From Phlebiopsis flavidoalba (taxonomy: Eukaryota; Basidiomycota; Agaricomycetes; Polyporales; Phanerochaetaceae), in NCBI GenBank assembly GCA_035772785.1, contig JAOCPU010000096.1, positions 1-57,416 of the forward strand: 57,416 nt of DNA, read 5' to 3'. This document shows, one piece after another, positions 21,953 to 32,050 of this stretch (its first letter is position 1; each line of letters opens with the position of its first letter). The position numbers were made by a program, and so were the translations under genes. The notes beneath the pieces are model-generated. The model was not told the origin of the DNA. It saw only the letters and a list, made by a program, of their open reading frames with translations, and did no database searches.

Positions 21953-22941
21953 AGCTTCACAGTAACCCTGTTTGCGTAAGTTCATACCAGGGCTTAACTG
22001 GCTTCCGAATGTTGTCAGGATTGCCACAGTAGGATTCATCCTGGAACAAAACTGTGAAAATGTAGTGGGCCTTGAACACCGGTCTGAAGAAGGTTAAGAG
22101 CGAGAGGCAGAGTCAGATGCAGAAATATCTGACTCATTTTGCTAGGAGGTCAGAAAGAAGTGCAGAACCGGAGAGCACAATGAATAGTGGAGAAGTAGTA
22201 CAATTGTCAAAGAAAGGAAAAGACAGCATGCATAGGGGCGCGGTGCATGAAAATGCTCTCCACTGCTAAGCACTCCTTGAAGAAGGATCAGTAGTCTCGG
22301 CGCCAGACGACCTTCGGAGGGACTACTACCAAAGGGTCTTGGATCAAAAGGCGCCCGCTTGAAGGAGTCTGGGGGGTGGTAAAGAAATTTTTCAAATGAT
22401 GATCATTGTCAAATGAATCACCCTACAAAATCTTTTCAAGCCTCGATCAATTTTAATTTTGTGTAATCCATGTGCCACCCTCCACACCCCTTCACTTTCG
22501 TGTACCTTGATCCAAACCGCTCTGGCGTTTTCCCTCCAGAGCGGTTTAAGCACGTGATGTCACGTGCGGGCTCGAACCTAGAAGGATCAGCCAACTCTCA
22601 AGCCCGAAGCAAGACAATTCGGAAATGGGCTCCAGTTTGCACTACTGCAGTGCTTTGTCCAGAGCCCTGAGATTCTCAAACATTCTGTGTTTGACATAGT
22701 GACCATATTTGTGTGCCTATTATGAAGCCCTTGCATCCTAGTAGCTGAGTATATATCTTATAAAGATTGACAAATCCATATAGGAGCATATCCCAGAGAC
22801 ATCCAGATACACAAAATACAATATCTCAGGGTTCTGCCTATGGAAGGGTGTTCATAGAATGTTATCTGAAATCACGCAGAGCTGAGATAGTGATTGAGAA
22901 CATGAATCAGCAAAAATTAAACTCTTCTGCATAAAACGAGG
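21953..22941. other. No gene; contains two strong hairpins
   Basis: No recognisable coding sequence. AAACCGCTCTGG (22514-22525) and CCAGAGCGGTTT (22536-22547) form a perfect 12-bp stem around a 10-nt loop. Immediately after it, CACGTGA-TG-TCACGTG (22551-22566) is a second palindrome. These suit a transposon terminus or a fold-back element, but no partner end was identified. Confidence 0.5.
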
Positions 22942-23238
22942 TGTTTTGTTTCCTGGCTATATGTGATGCCATGCCTTTTTTCGCACTCATATAGCTGCTC
23001 ATGACCCTCGTGACCCTTCCATACTGTTCCCCAATTCTCTGTATTCCTCCCTATTCTCCCTAGCTCTAGTTGCAGACTTGTGTAGTGTTTGAGTCACCAA
23101 GCAATTTAAGCACCCGGGTGCGTATCCCTGAGGACATGGCTTGGGCTTCTCTTTGGTTTGCGGCACCGGTGTTGTCACTCACTGCCAGCCTTCAGGTTCG
23201 CGTTCTGGCACTCCACTGGTCGAGTTTTGACTCCCAGT
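22942..23238 (+). repeat. Copia-family LTR 5 (opposite orientation)
   Basis: Begins TGTTTTGTTTCCTGGC and ends GTCGAGTTTTGACTCCCAG. Shared landmarks are GTGATGCCATGCC (22963), GTAGTGTTTGAGTCACCAAG (23081), CACCCGGGTGCG (23111) and TTCTGGCACTCCACTGGTCG (23202). The sequence that follows is the GC-rich TTGCC-rich segment. Solo or remnant LTR. Confidence 0.75.
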
Positions 23239-23790
23239 TTAGCGCGCTGTGCTTGGCAACTTTTGCCAACCTGCCTTGCCGGTCTTTGCCGGCGTGGCAA
23301 TGCCGGCTGGCCAATCGTGACGCAGCTGGCAATCGGGTGGCAGACATTTACCAAGAAATATTTTTTGAAGGCTAAAAGATAGCTTTGACGTGGTAACTCT
23401 CAGCGAGTATGGTACACCTTGGGAGTCAAAACATTCAACGAAGTGTAAACATGAATTTTGGCTGGATTGGGCAGCGATGTGGCTTGAGCGCCCGGTCCTA
23501 CCGCGGCGTCTCTCTGGCGTCTAATGTCTTCAAACGGTGTGCTTGCTCTATGATGGCGTATGAGCAGATGAATTATGTACTGCAAGGCTGTAGACTGAGG
23601 CTATAATGGTAGAAGAGCTGGTTAAAATATTTATATGATATATTTAATGTTTCTTAGGTGGTAACAAACAGCCGGGCCTCTCACATCATTGCCACCGATT
23701 GCCATGGGCGCTTACCGGGCGTTGCCGGCGAGCCTGGCATGGCAATCCCAGTCAAAAGGGATTGCCATGCGCTCTACTCCCAGTCAAGCA
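23239..23790. repeat. TTGCC/GGCAA-rich insertion with inverted ends
   Basis: Both ends are crowded with TTGCC, GCCGGC and TGGCAATC words in both orientations: 23260-23345 and 23670-23770. Near the right end GCATGGCAATCCC (23737-23749) and GGGATTGCCATGC (23758-23770) form a perfect 13-bp stem around AGTCAAAA. The interior (23350-23660) shows no gene. It lies between copia LTR 5 and a copia integrase fragment and is probably a non-autonomous DNA element inserted in copia remnants. Confidence 0.5.
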
Positions 23791-24010
23791 TGAGGATAGT
23801 CAACAAGCTTCAGAGAGCATAACAGTGATGCCTTCAGCCAGAGTTTAATTGAAGCGCTTTGCAACGCCATCATATCCTAAGGTTGATGCTGCACAGTGTA
23901 TTGTTTCTTAATGCCCAGTTCATTGCAGAATGAGTCAAACTCCTTGCTGATTTACTCTCTTCCGCAGGGATCTTCTGTCTAGTATTTTAAGCTTCAGCAT
24001 GCGTTTTAGC
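23791..24010 (-). pseudogene. Copia integrase fragment (second copia element)
   Basis: The minus strand reads SKEFDSFCNELGIKKQYTV (about 23905-23960; family SKEFDxFCxExGIxxxxTV) and, after a frame change, TLAEGITVML (23820-23850), the segment around the catalytic Glu of copia integrase. It is homologous to 18495-18650 but from a separate, more diverged copy. Stops and frame changes make it non-functional. Confidence 0.7.
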
Positions 24011-24174
24011 CTACTAATGCCGAAAACGGCTGTCTCTTTGTCCTGAGAGCAAAAAAAGCTCTCAGCACCGAATCACAAGTTGTCAATGTATGTAATTTGG
24101 TAGTGATTTTCCAGTGTATTCAGGATGATAATGAGACTCATGTGTACCACTGAGAAGAAGGTTTGAGTGGTTTA
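24011..24174. other. Spacer between copia fragments
   Basis: Probably degenerate copia sequence between the pre-integrase and integrase blocks, but no motif is legible. Confidence 0.3.
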
Positions 24175-24498
24175 TCAATGAGATGGATTTGAAATAGAGC
24201 GGAATTTAGCTTGCCTGCAAGCCAGGACTCCAATGTAAGACCTCAGGCTTACTGACAGTTGAGCTTCAATCCCACTCATTGCACCATTGTCTGCAAGTTT
24301 GTTCACACCCTCCGAGTTGGATGTAAACAGAGTGGCAATACTTAAGCATCTAGTTGAGGGTAGAAAGTCAAAACCAAGAGAATTGAGCGAACGTAAAACA
24401 AAGGCAAAGCATGCAGGACAAGAAGAGATGTAGGAAGGTGTATAGCTGGACTTGCCTAGCTGGTATGGGTGAGGTTGTTCAAGTTGAAGATGCAGCAT
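24175..24498 (-). pseudogene. Copia GAG-pre-integrase domain fragment
   Basis: The frame contains GVNKLADNGAMSGIEA followed by LSVSLRSYIGVLACRQAKF, which aligns with the pre-integrase zinc-binding region of copia Pol (LGHxGxxxLxKLAxxGAVxGIxL, then CxxCxxGKxxxxP). The zinc-binding pair is partly lost: the first Cys is replaced (SYIGV for PCIGC). It lies upstream of the integrase fragment at 23791-24010 in the same orientation, as expected, and just inside LTR 6. Confidence 0.65.
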
Positions 24499-24618
24499 TC
24501 GAGCAATGTTTGCTCACGGATGAAATTGTAGATGTATATGACTTCTGTGAGCTGTATGAGCGGCCCAGCCAATTTCACTAAGGGAACAAGACAGACAGTA
24601 ATGATGAAAGTTTCTCGA

Positions 24619-24899
24619 CTGGCAGTTAGACCTCGACTAGTGGAGTGCCAGAATGCGAGACTGAAGGCTGGAGTGAGCAACTGAAGAGAAGCCCAAGCCA
24701 TGCTCTCAGACATAAGACGCACACGCGCACCTAATTGTCCAGTGACTCGAACACTTCACAAGTCTATAACTAGAGCTAGGAGAAATACAGAGAAATATGG
24801 AGAAATTGAGAAATGGTATGGAAGGGTTATAGGAGTCATGGGAAGATATATAAAAGAGCAGAGAAAGGTGTGGCATCCCATCCAACAGAGAAACAAACA
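24619..24899 (-). repeat. Copia-family LTR 6
   Basis: Same layout as LTR 1: CTCGACTAGTGGAGTGCCAG, GAAGGCTGGAGTGAGCAACTG (24662-24682), CAGACATAAGACGCAC, GTGACTCGAACACTTCACAAG, ending GAGAAACAAACA. Sense strand minus; it could be the 5' LTR of the second copia element, whose gag would then be deleted. Confidence 0.75.
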
Positions 24900-25290
24900 A
24901 AACTCTTGATAGAAGTCACCAGAGTCACCCAGAGGCACTTCTCATGAGGGACTAGATGGGCAGCTTAGTTAGGAATGAAAATCCCATCACAGATAGGTTC
25001 TCTCCTGGACAGGGCCTAAGAACTCTGCTATGAGCTCATATTGTAGCACAAACTAGTAACAACTATTTGAGCCCTCCTTCCTATTGTCTTCTGCTAGAAT
25101 TGCTCAAGATTATATAGCCACAGCTAGTATTAAACTTATTTTAATGCTACAGTTATAATTGTGTTATCAATATTTGTTTCTCTATTAATTGTAATATCAC
25201 ATTGTTTTCTTTTTACTTCTCTGGGTGCATGACTTTTTTATGACTCCCTCATAATCTTTCTCAATTTCCCCTGCTTGGTTTTTTATGCTA
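24900..25290. other. No gene recognised
   Basis: AT-rich spacer between the copia cluster and TIR-A copy A. Confidence 0.4.
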
Positions 25291-27035
25291 TAGTGACTGA
25301 CAAAAGTGTGTCATATTTGGATATTGAGCATCTAAAGAATATATTGTAAAATGTTCATTTGAGCAACTACAGAAAAGCAAATTTCTTCATAGAATACTAT
25401 GTAATAAACATCATTTACAAAATTTCCATATCAACCATATATGGCAACTATGATGGTATAATAAATAAATACGTTAAAAACTGCACTAATGCAAGAATTC
25501 TGTATCACACAACTAGGAAAAAAAATAGGCAATTTACATGCTATTGATAAAATATCTTGATCCTTGAATAATTGTATAAGAAGTATACATGATACAGTGA
25601 CTGACAAAAATGTGTCACACTTGGATATTGAGCATTTAAAGAATATATTGTAAGATATTCATATGAGCAACTACAGAAGAGCAATTCATTTGTAGGATAC
25701 TATGGTACTAAAACATCATTTTCCAAATTTACATATATACCATATATGGTAGCTATAATGGTATAATAAAGAAATACATTAAAACTACACTAATGGAAGA
25801 TTTCTTTATTACACAACCAAGAAAAAAGATATGCACTTTGTGTACTATTGATAAAATATTTTGATCTATGAGTAATTGTATGAAAAAGAACGCATAATAT
25901 GTATCTGATATCAGTATTGAATGAATATTGATTCCTTCTGTTGTAGCTATATGCAAAATACTATTCAATTTATATTAGCTTTAATAGAGTATATGGTAAC
26001 GGAAAATCAGAGTTTTGTCAGCTATAGAGAAAGAAACACTCAATGTGTGGGGGAAAAAGGCAGGTATACTATTGTAAAATATGACAAGTTACAAATGAAA
26101 TCCCATTTCTACCTTGCTTGCTCTAAATTGTTATGACTATAATATGTAGCTAGCTATGATAAGCTATAATGCACTGTATATGCGGTATAGAGACAGTATC
26201 AAGATATTTTTCAAGATTCACTTTTGAATGCCAAATATTTTTATTACTGTACAATAAAAAGAATCTCTAATAAAAGCAAATTTAGTATATTTTGCTTATT
26301 ATACAATGGCTATTACTATTTATGGTATATGTGTGTATATCAAAAATAGCTCTTCATGCTATTCTATACAAGCCTCATTTTAGTTATACAATAGCTCTCT
26401 TTATAGATATCTTATTCAAAATTCCTTGAGTGCTCAACATCTAAGTGTGACACACTTTTGTCAGTCACTGTATGTATTTTACATCATTATTGAATAAATA
26501 TTGATTTTTTTTTGTCACAGTGATATGTAAAATACTATTTAATTGATATTGGCTATAATAGAGTATGTAGTGATGTCTGATTTTTGTCAGCTATCAAAAA
26601 CAGAGCACTGAATGCGTGAAAAAAAGGACAGATATGCTACCGTAAAGTGTGGCAAGTTACAAATAAAATTCCATTTTTACCTTGCTTGCTCTAAATTATT
26701 GTGACTATAACATGTAGCTAGCTATGGTAAGCTGTAATGTATCATGTATACAGTATAAGGATAGTAGCAAGGTATTTACAAAAATCAGTTTTCAACTGCA
26801 AAAATTTTTATTAGTGTATAATAAGAATCTCTGTTAAGAGCAAATTTAATATGTTTGCTCATCATTCAATAGCTATTATTATTTATAGTATATGTGTATA
26901 TATCAAAGATAGCTTTTCATGCTTTTCTATACAATTTTCATTATGGTTATATAATAGCTTTTTTTTAATACACATCTTATTGAAAATTCTTTGAATGCTC
27001 AATATTTAAATATGACACACTTTTGTCAGTTACTG
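25291..27035 (+). mobile_element. TIR-A element copy A, split by copy B
   Basis: The left part 25291-25594 starts TAGTGACTGACAAAAGTGTGTCA after TA; the right part 26473-27035 ends TGACACACTTTTGTCAGTTACTG before TA. Put together they are about 865 bp, the usual length of the family. Sequence across the junction (AGTATACATGA to TGTATTTTACATC) lines up with the uninterrupted interior of copy B. Non-coding. Confidence 0.9.
25595..26470 (+). mobile_element. TIR-A element copy B, inserted in copy A
   Basis: 876 bp, ends CAGTGACTGACAAAAATGTGTCACA and TGTGACACACTTTTGTCAGTCACTG, flanked by TA at 25593-25594 and 26471-26472. Same orientation as copy A. Contains the CCATATATGG palindrome near 25740 and the GTAGCTAGCTATGATAAGC block near 26147. 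No transposase. Confidence 0.92.
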
Positions 27036-27037
27036 TA

Positions 27038-27880
27038 GTAATTGCAAAATATAATTTTATAATTTTTTATTATAAACAGTCTTGATTAGTGAGAAATATT
27101 TATAAAGTGATATTGGTATATAATATAAATCACTATATATAACTACAAGAGGATTCTTTGATTAGCATTTAGTACAAAAAAATGTCAAATATCTTAGTGA
27201 CAATATCTATTTTTGTGCTTGGTGCAATGGATGTATTTGGAAGTGGGTTTGCAGACAGAAAGAGCAGGCACTGCTGAATAGAATGTTGGATATCATATTT
27301 GATAAAGTCAAAGGCAGAGTTATGGAAAGCTGGTGAGCAACCTATATCTATGCAATTCATAGCCAATCTGGATAACATGGTCTGGTTATATCTAGCCCTT
27401 GTATTAAACCTTGCAGCTTTGAATGAAGAATAGCTCAGGTTTCTGTGAAAGATAAACCACAATATGACAAAGACAAGTGTTATTCCTGTATGTGGAAAGT
27501 GCGGCACAATGGCCATGCACTTGAATTGTTGTAAATATGTACCAGAAGCAGATTAGAAACAGCTCCTTGCATAGCTAGAACTGCCTTCAGCTCAGTCTGC
27601 ACTAGAGAATATTTTGAGGCACACCTTTAGTTTTCTATTTCCTTCTGACATCACAATTGCCCTAGCTACTCTCTATTTATCTATAACAGCATACAATACC
27701 TCTATATTATCTTGTTCTCATAAACAATCACACCAATCTTATGAGACTGCCCTCAAAAGCCCTGTCTACAAATATGGTTATCATAACTCAGAAGCTTCTC
27801 TGTAGATAGTAAAGTATCAGATTCAGTTTAAAAACAACTTGTGCCTCCTGTTTGCAGCATGCAGCTTTGTGTGGAATATA
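27038..27880. other. AT-rich spacer, no gene recognised
   Basis: A minus-strand frame of 115 codons (27169-27516) has no known motif. Nothing else is supported. Confidence 0.4.
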
Positions 27881-28749
27881 CAGCCGCAGACAAAAGTAAT
27901 GCAATTAGACTTTGAGCACTTGGAAACAATGGCTTATAACTTGTTAAATTCATATGGTATTTATAAGCTGTAAATTGTATATTGACAACATATATATATA
28001 GTATTTTATGATCATGCCATATCACCATATATAGCAAGTGCTTAGGGGATAAATAGAATATATATTATTTTTGAGCATAACACAGAATAGCTTGTAAAAG
28101 CTAGAAGAAATAGCAATGTAAGATTTTCATATACTGGAATTTATATCATATATTGACATAACTTCACAATATCCTTAGCCAATCCAACACTGCCCATTAT
28201 AAAGTATTCCACGCTATTGCATCTTGCAATTACTATACTAAATTAAGATTCCTTTCTAAAATGTTTACTACAATGTAATTTGAGTAAGAAATTAATGCCA
28301 TCCTTTCTAAGCCCCCAATGATATCTGTTTAAAGCTTGGATATATATTTAATTTTTGTCTAAATATATAATATTGTTGTTTTAGTTTTGAGCATAGTCAT
28401 TGCAAAATGCAATGAGTTGAATGTTTTATAATGGACAGCATTAATTGACAAAGAATATTTGTGAAGTTATGTCTGTATATGAAGCAAATTCTAGTATATA
28501 AATATTTTACATTACTATTTTATCTCAGCTTTTACAAGCTATTCTTTGTTATGCTCAAAAATAATATATATTCCATTTATCTCATAAACACTTGCCATAT
28601 ATAGTAATATGGCATGGTAATAAAATACCACATATACATTTTGTTTATATGCAGTTTATAGCTCACAGCTATCTCATGAGTTTTAACAAATTATAAGCTA
28701 TTGTTTCCAAGTGCTCAAAGCCCAATTGCATTACTTTTGTCTGCAGCTG
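27881..28749. mobile_element. TIR-B element, full length, nearly palindromic
   Basis: 869 bp, ends CAGCCGCAGACAAAAGTAATG and CAGCTGCAGACAAAAGTAATG (inverted), flanked by TA at 27879-27880 and 28750-28751. Inverted similarity continues far inwards: TTGAGCACTTGGAAACAAT at both ends, ATATATTATTTTTGAGCATAAC at 28060-28081 pairs with 28550-28571, and AGCTTGTAAAAGCT pairs with AGCTTTTACAAGCT. Transcripts could therefore form a long hairpin. No coding capacity. Confidence 0.88.
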
Positions 28750-28751
28750 TA

Positions 28752-29153
28752 GCAGATAACCCAGAAATTCACTGGTTCTTTATTTGTTTGGTCCCTGGTA
28801 TACATGTCTCTGACTGACAGAAGCTCTCTGTACCTATCTTCAAAACTACAGCTTTGGAAGTCAAGATCCAAATTGTGGAGAGAATAAAGGAAAAGATAGT
28901 GATAAGGCAGTGCAATAGTTGGAAAAAAGTTGCAAAGATGTCTGTTATCATTGAAGTAATAACAGTATAGCGTCAGATAAGCCTAGTCTGCTTCAGTTTT
29001 GGTGATAGCCTGAAAAATCATGTTTGAATATAGGCTTACCTAATTTACACAACCAATATAATTGGAGAGCCAAAAACTGTGTGAGCAGTTGTTTGAGCTC
29101 ATTCAAGATGATTTGAAGCTTATGAAGGATAAATGCATGCAGTCAAGGTCATA
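28752..29153. other. No gene recognised
   Basis: Spacer of average composition with no known motif. Confidence 0.4.
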
Positions 29154-29154
29154 G

Positions 29155-29625
29155 TGTAACACTGTAGCAGTGTTACACACTATCTCACAGACTACGTAGT
29201 ACATACATGGACAATTAGATACTTATATTACAAACGCCGTTCACGTGATTCTTGCTTACTTTCCTCTTTTGTACTCATATTTGCTCCTGCAATCCCTTCT
29301 CCGCCTACGTCATTATGTTTGAACCTTGTTTTCTCGTTTTCTTATATCTCTTCGCCCTCGAGCTATAGTTCTCTAGTTCCCTCTACCGCGGCTCTAGGTA
29401 TGCCTTTACATACAACATTGCTATCCACATGTACTTACCAAGTTCTCTCCCCACTGCGGCTCTAGAATACATCTCGTGCCAATTCTATCTCTGTTCAAGT
29501 GTCTCACCGCTGTTCTGCGGCGAGCCTACACATAGCCTGAGTTGCCCAATGATAGACTAGATAGAAAAAATACATGTCAATATTTCTGTGAAGAGTTCTC
29601 TTGTCTCATCACAACAAAGACGCCA
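29155..29625 (+). repeat. Possible solo LTR (Ty3/gypsy-like)
   Basis: Opens with a perfect hairpin GTGTAACACTG-tag-CAGTGTTACAC (29154-29178) giving a TGTAACAC LTR-like start. The chromovirus LTR at 42 kb opens with the same kind of hairpin. Internally the word CGGCTCTAG is repeated (29389, 29477) and the segment is pyrimidine-rich as LTRs often are. A possible end is CATCACAACA near 29625; no target duplication or second copy was found, so the assignment is tentative. Confidence 0.35.
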
Positions 29626-30510
29626 GGTACACCAAATTAATCTAATTGTTGGCAACTATTTTAAGGGCTCTGAGAATATTGAAACAATTAATCACACCTT
29701 TGATATTGTGAAATAGTTTAATAACTACAGTCAAGCTCTTGATTTGTTCAAAGCAGAGGAGCAGTTTTACCTATAAAGATAGTTTCATGCCATACCTTTA
29801 TTTCTATTCTTTCTATTATCACCTACTGGACTGCTTACTATTTCTCCGTTCATTGGCTTTTTTTACTATCAAATGCTATAAAAAATCTGATGCACTTGCC
29901 GCTACTACAAGCATATGGTTGGCGTAAAAATAAAACAGGAGCAGACAAAGAAGACTAAGGAGATCCTAGCAAATGTGGCTGATAAATCATTTTGGTCTGA
30001 ACTGACTCAGTCTATCTGTATTTGAATCACTTGACTTAACAAACTGATATACTGCAATAGAATTAAGTTGCATTTTGAGCTGCTAACAATTGCCGTAAAT
30101 ATTACTCAAGTGCCTTATGCCTATCTTGACCATATTATTTTTACCTTTGCAAATTTATACTGGCTCTATTATTTAGAGCCTTATTGAGTTTATATAGCAG
30201 TACTCTCGATTTATAGCCTCTCTGCTCTCCATAGTGCCCTGCCTAGCCCAAGCCCTTGTCAACGACTACGCCCCACCCTTGTAGATCCCCGGGCCCATGC
30301 CTTTTTATTGCACAAGCCCTCGCCCTTCTTTATGTGCCAACACACACATTCCCAGTCCTCCTCGTTCTTGATGTCCCAGCCTCAACCTCGCTCTTGATGC
30401 CCCCGACCTGACCTCGTTCGAAGCACACACGCATGCACATGTCTATACGTGTTTTTTGATGTACATGCACACGGACATGTTCCTTTCAACGCACATGTGC
30501 TGTTGTGCCA
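29626..30510. other. No gene recognised; GC-rich patch at 30230-30480
   Basis: AT-rich up to about 30200, then a C-rich segment with repeated words (CCTCGTTCTTGATG, CTCGCTCTTGATG, near 30370) and a series of ACATGCACA/CACATG words at 30420-30500. No gene. Confidence 0.4.
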
Positions 30511-31735
30511 GAAAATATAACCCTTGGTTACTGGGGCTTGTGTGAGCTAGAAATGCTCGTATATAAACTAGACCCAAAGGTAGGTTTTTCTGCTGTGGTT
30601 CACCGGGCCTCTACGCTAGGCTATCACAGTTGTTCGTAGGGGACGGATATGGAAAATCCTTGATTCTTAGTGATACCGGTGTGTTAGTGAGCGTGATGAT
30701 TGCCTACTAACGCTGTTTCCAAATAGGAATGTGTAACTCTTACTTACCAAATTTTTACCTGTTGATTATTTCTGCCTGTCACGCAGTTGATCATATATAA
30801 GAAGTTTATTTCCTTCTTTAAAGTGTGTAGTGTTTTGTTTAGATGAGATGTATTTAAAATCAAGTAGTATGGGGTCTCTGTATACCAGCAAAAGCCAATA
30901 GCTCTATTTCGGGAATATTCTAGATTTGCTTCCTCGAAGTACTTTCAGTCATGATGAAGTTAGCCCTTTTACCGCCTCTTGCGGAAAGACTTTTGCTAAT
31001 ACAGTGAACTCTATGCACTGCCTCAAGAGATTTTATGCCTTTCACAGATTAAAAGCTGTCTAGCCTAATAGAGGAATATATTTAAATATGCTTCGGAAAC
31101 TTGTGGGTACTACATCTAATGCTTGGATAATACAATAAAACTTATAACTTGCAAGTGTCTCAGTTGCTGTCTGTTGCAAATATACTGTGCCCTGAGCCTG
31201 TATGCTAGGGTCTTCTGAACTCTGAGTCTTGCTCATTGTGAGTTTGTCTAATTTCCTTTTATATCTTTTGCCCCATAACAATTGTTGTTGAGGTAAACAA
31301 TTATTTTAGGATGTTTGGCTATGCTCGTAGCAACAAATGCTTGCTTCAAACTGCCTGTTAGCCAATGGCAGAAATGCCTCACCCTGGATTTGGCCTGCTT
31401 GGTAGGCAGTCGAGGTGAGCTATTTTAGCCAGCCAATGGGAGTCTGATTACTTAGCAGATTGGTAAGCTTTTGTGGAAATATTAGTAATGGCTGACAAAT
31501 TTCTTGTTCATATCTTACAAAGCATTTCCTTTTTTGCCCAATCTTTCTGTTACTATATTACATGATGACTATTACAATATGATGTCTATTATAGGCTAAT
31601 GTTTATTATCAATAGTCTTAGGCTACAGATACAGAGTCCTTGTCCAAGTATTATTATATTCCTATTTTAATATATTTTACTATTCTTCTTCTTGGCTGTT
31701 TTTATTATGTGCCATTCAATAATGGGGCAGAATAG
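30511..31735 (-). repeat. R1 dispersed repeat, copy 3 (LTR-like)
   Basis: About 1.22 kb, nearly collinear with 768-2008; the last 420 bp (31315-31735) are almost identical. On the minus strand it carries TATAAAAGG (near 31258) followed by an ATG starting a 62-codon frame that is not conserved in copy 1. Flanks differ from copy 1, so it is an independent insertion rather than a segmental duplication of the neighbourhood. Confidence 0.75.
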
Positions 31736-32050
31736 CGCGCGTCCACGCCCTCTTGCTTCCTCAAAGCCCCGGCCCACTCTCAATGCCCACATCCGCGCCC
31801 TGCCCACGCTCCACATCCGCAGTCCAGTCTCCACCCTCTTCACTTTATCATCCATGCCCGCACGCGCTCTGCCTACGTTCTCGCCCACACTCCAGTTCAT
31901 TTCCTCCTCAGCGCATCCACCTCGGCCTTTGTCCGCCTTATCACCTTCGCTCTCGCCGGCGTCCACCCTACCTCAGCCCCTGCTCTGCCTCACTAGCTGT
32001 TTTCCGATACAAGACATGAGTGAGGCTATTACTGAGCCCAAAAAATCCAT
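31736..32050. other. C-rich island directly after R1 copy 3
   Basis: Strongly C-rich on the plus strand, with recurring words (GCCCACNCTCC, CCCGCACGCG). Both strands are open for 88-127 codons because of composition; the translations are low-complexity Pro/Ser or Arg/Gly and not recognised. Possibly a degenerate minisatellite. Confidence 0.4.

Noticed and set aside
22571..22620. Possible minus-strand tRNA because of a GGTTCGAGCCC word
   Set aside because: The word looks like a T-arm, but no matching acceptor stem, D-arm or anticodon arm can be formed around it.
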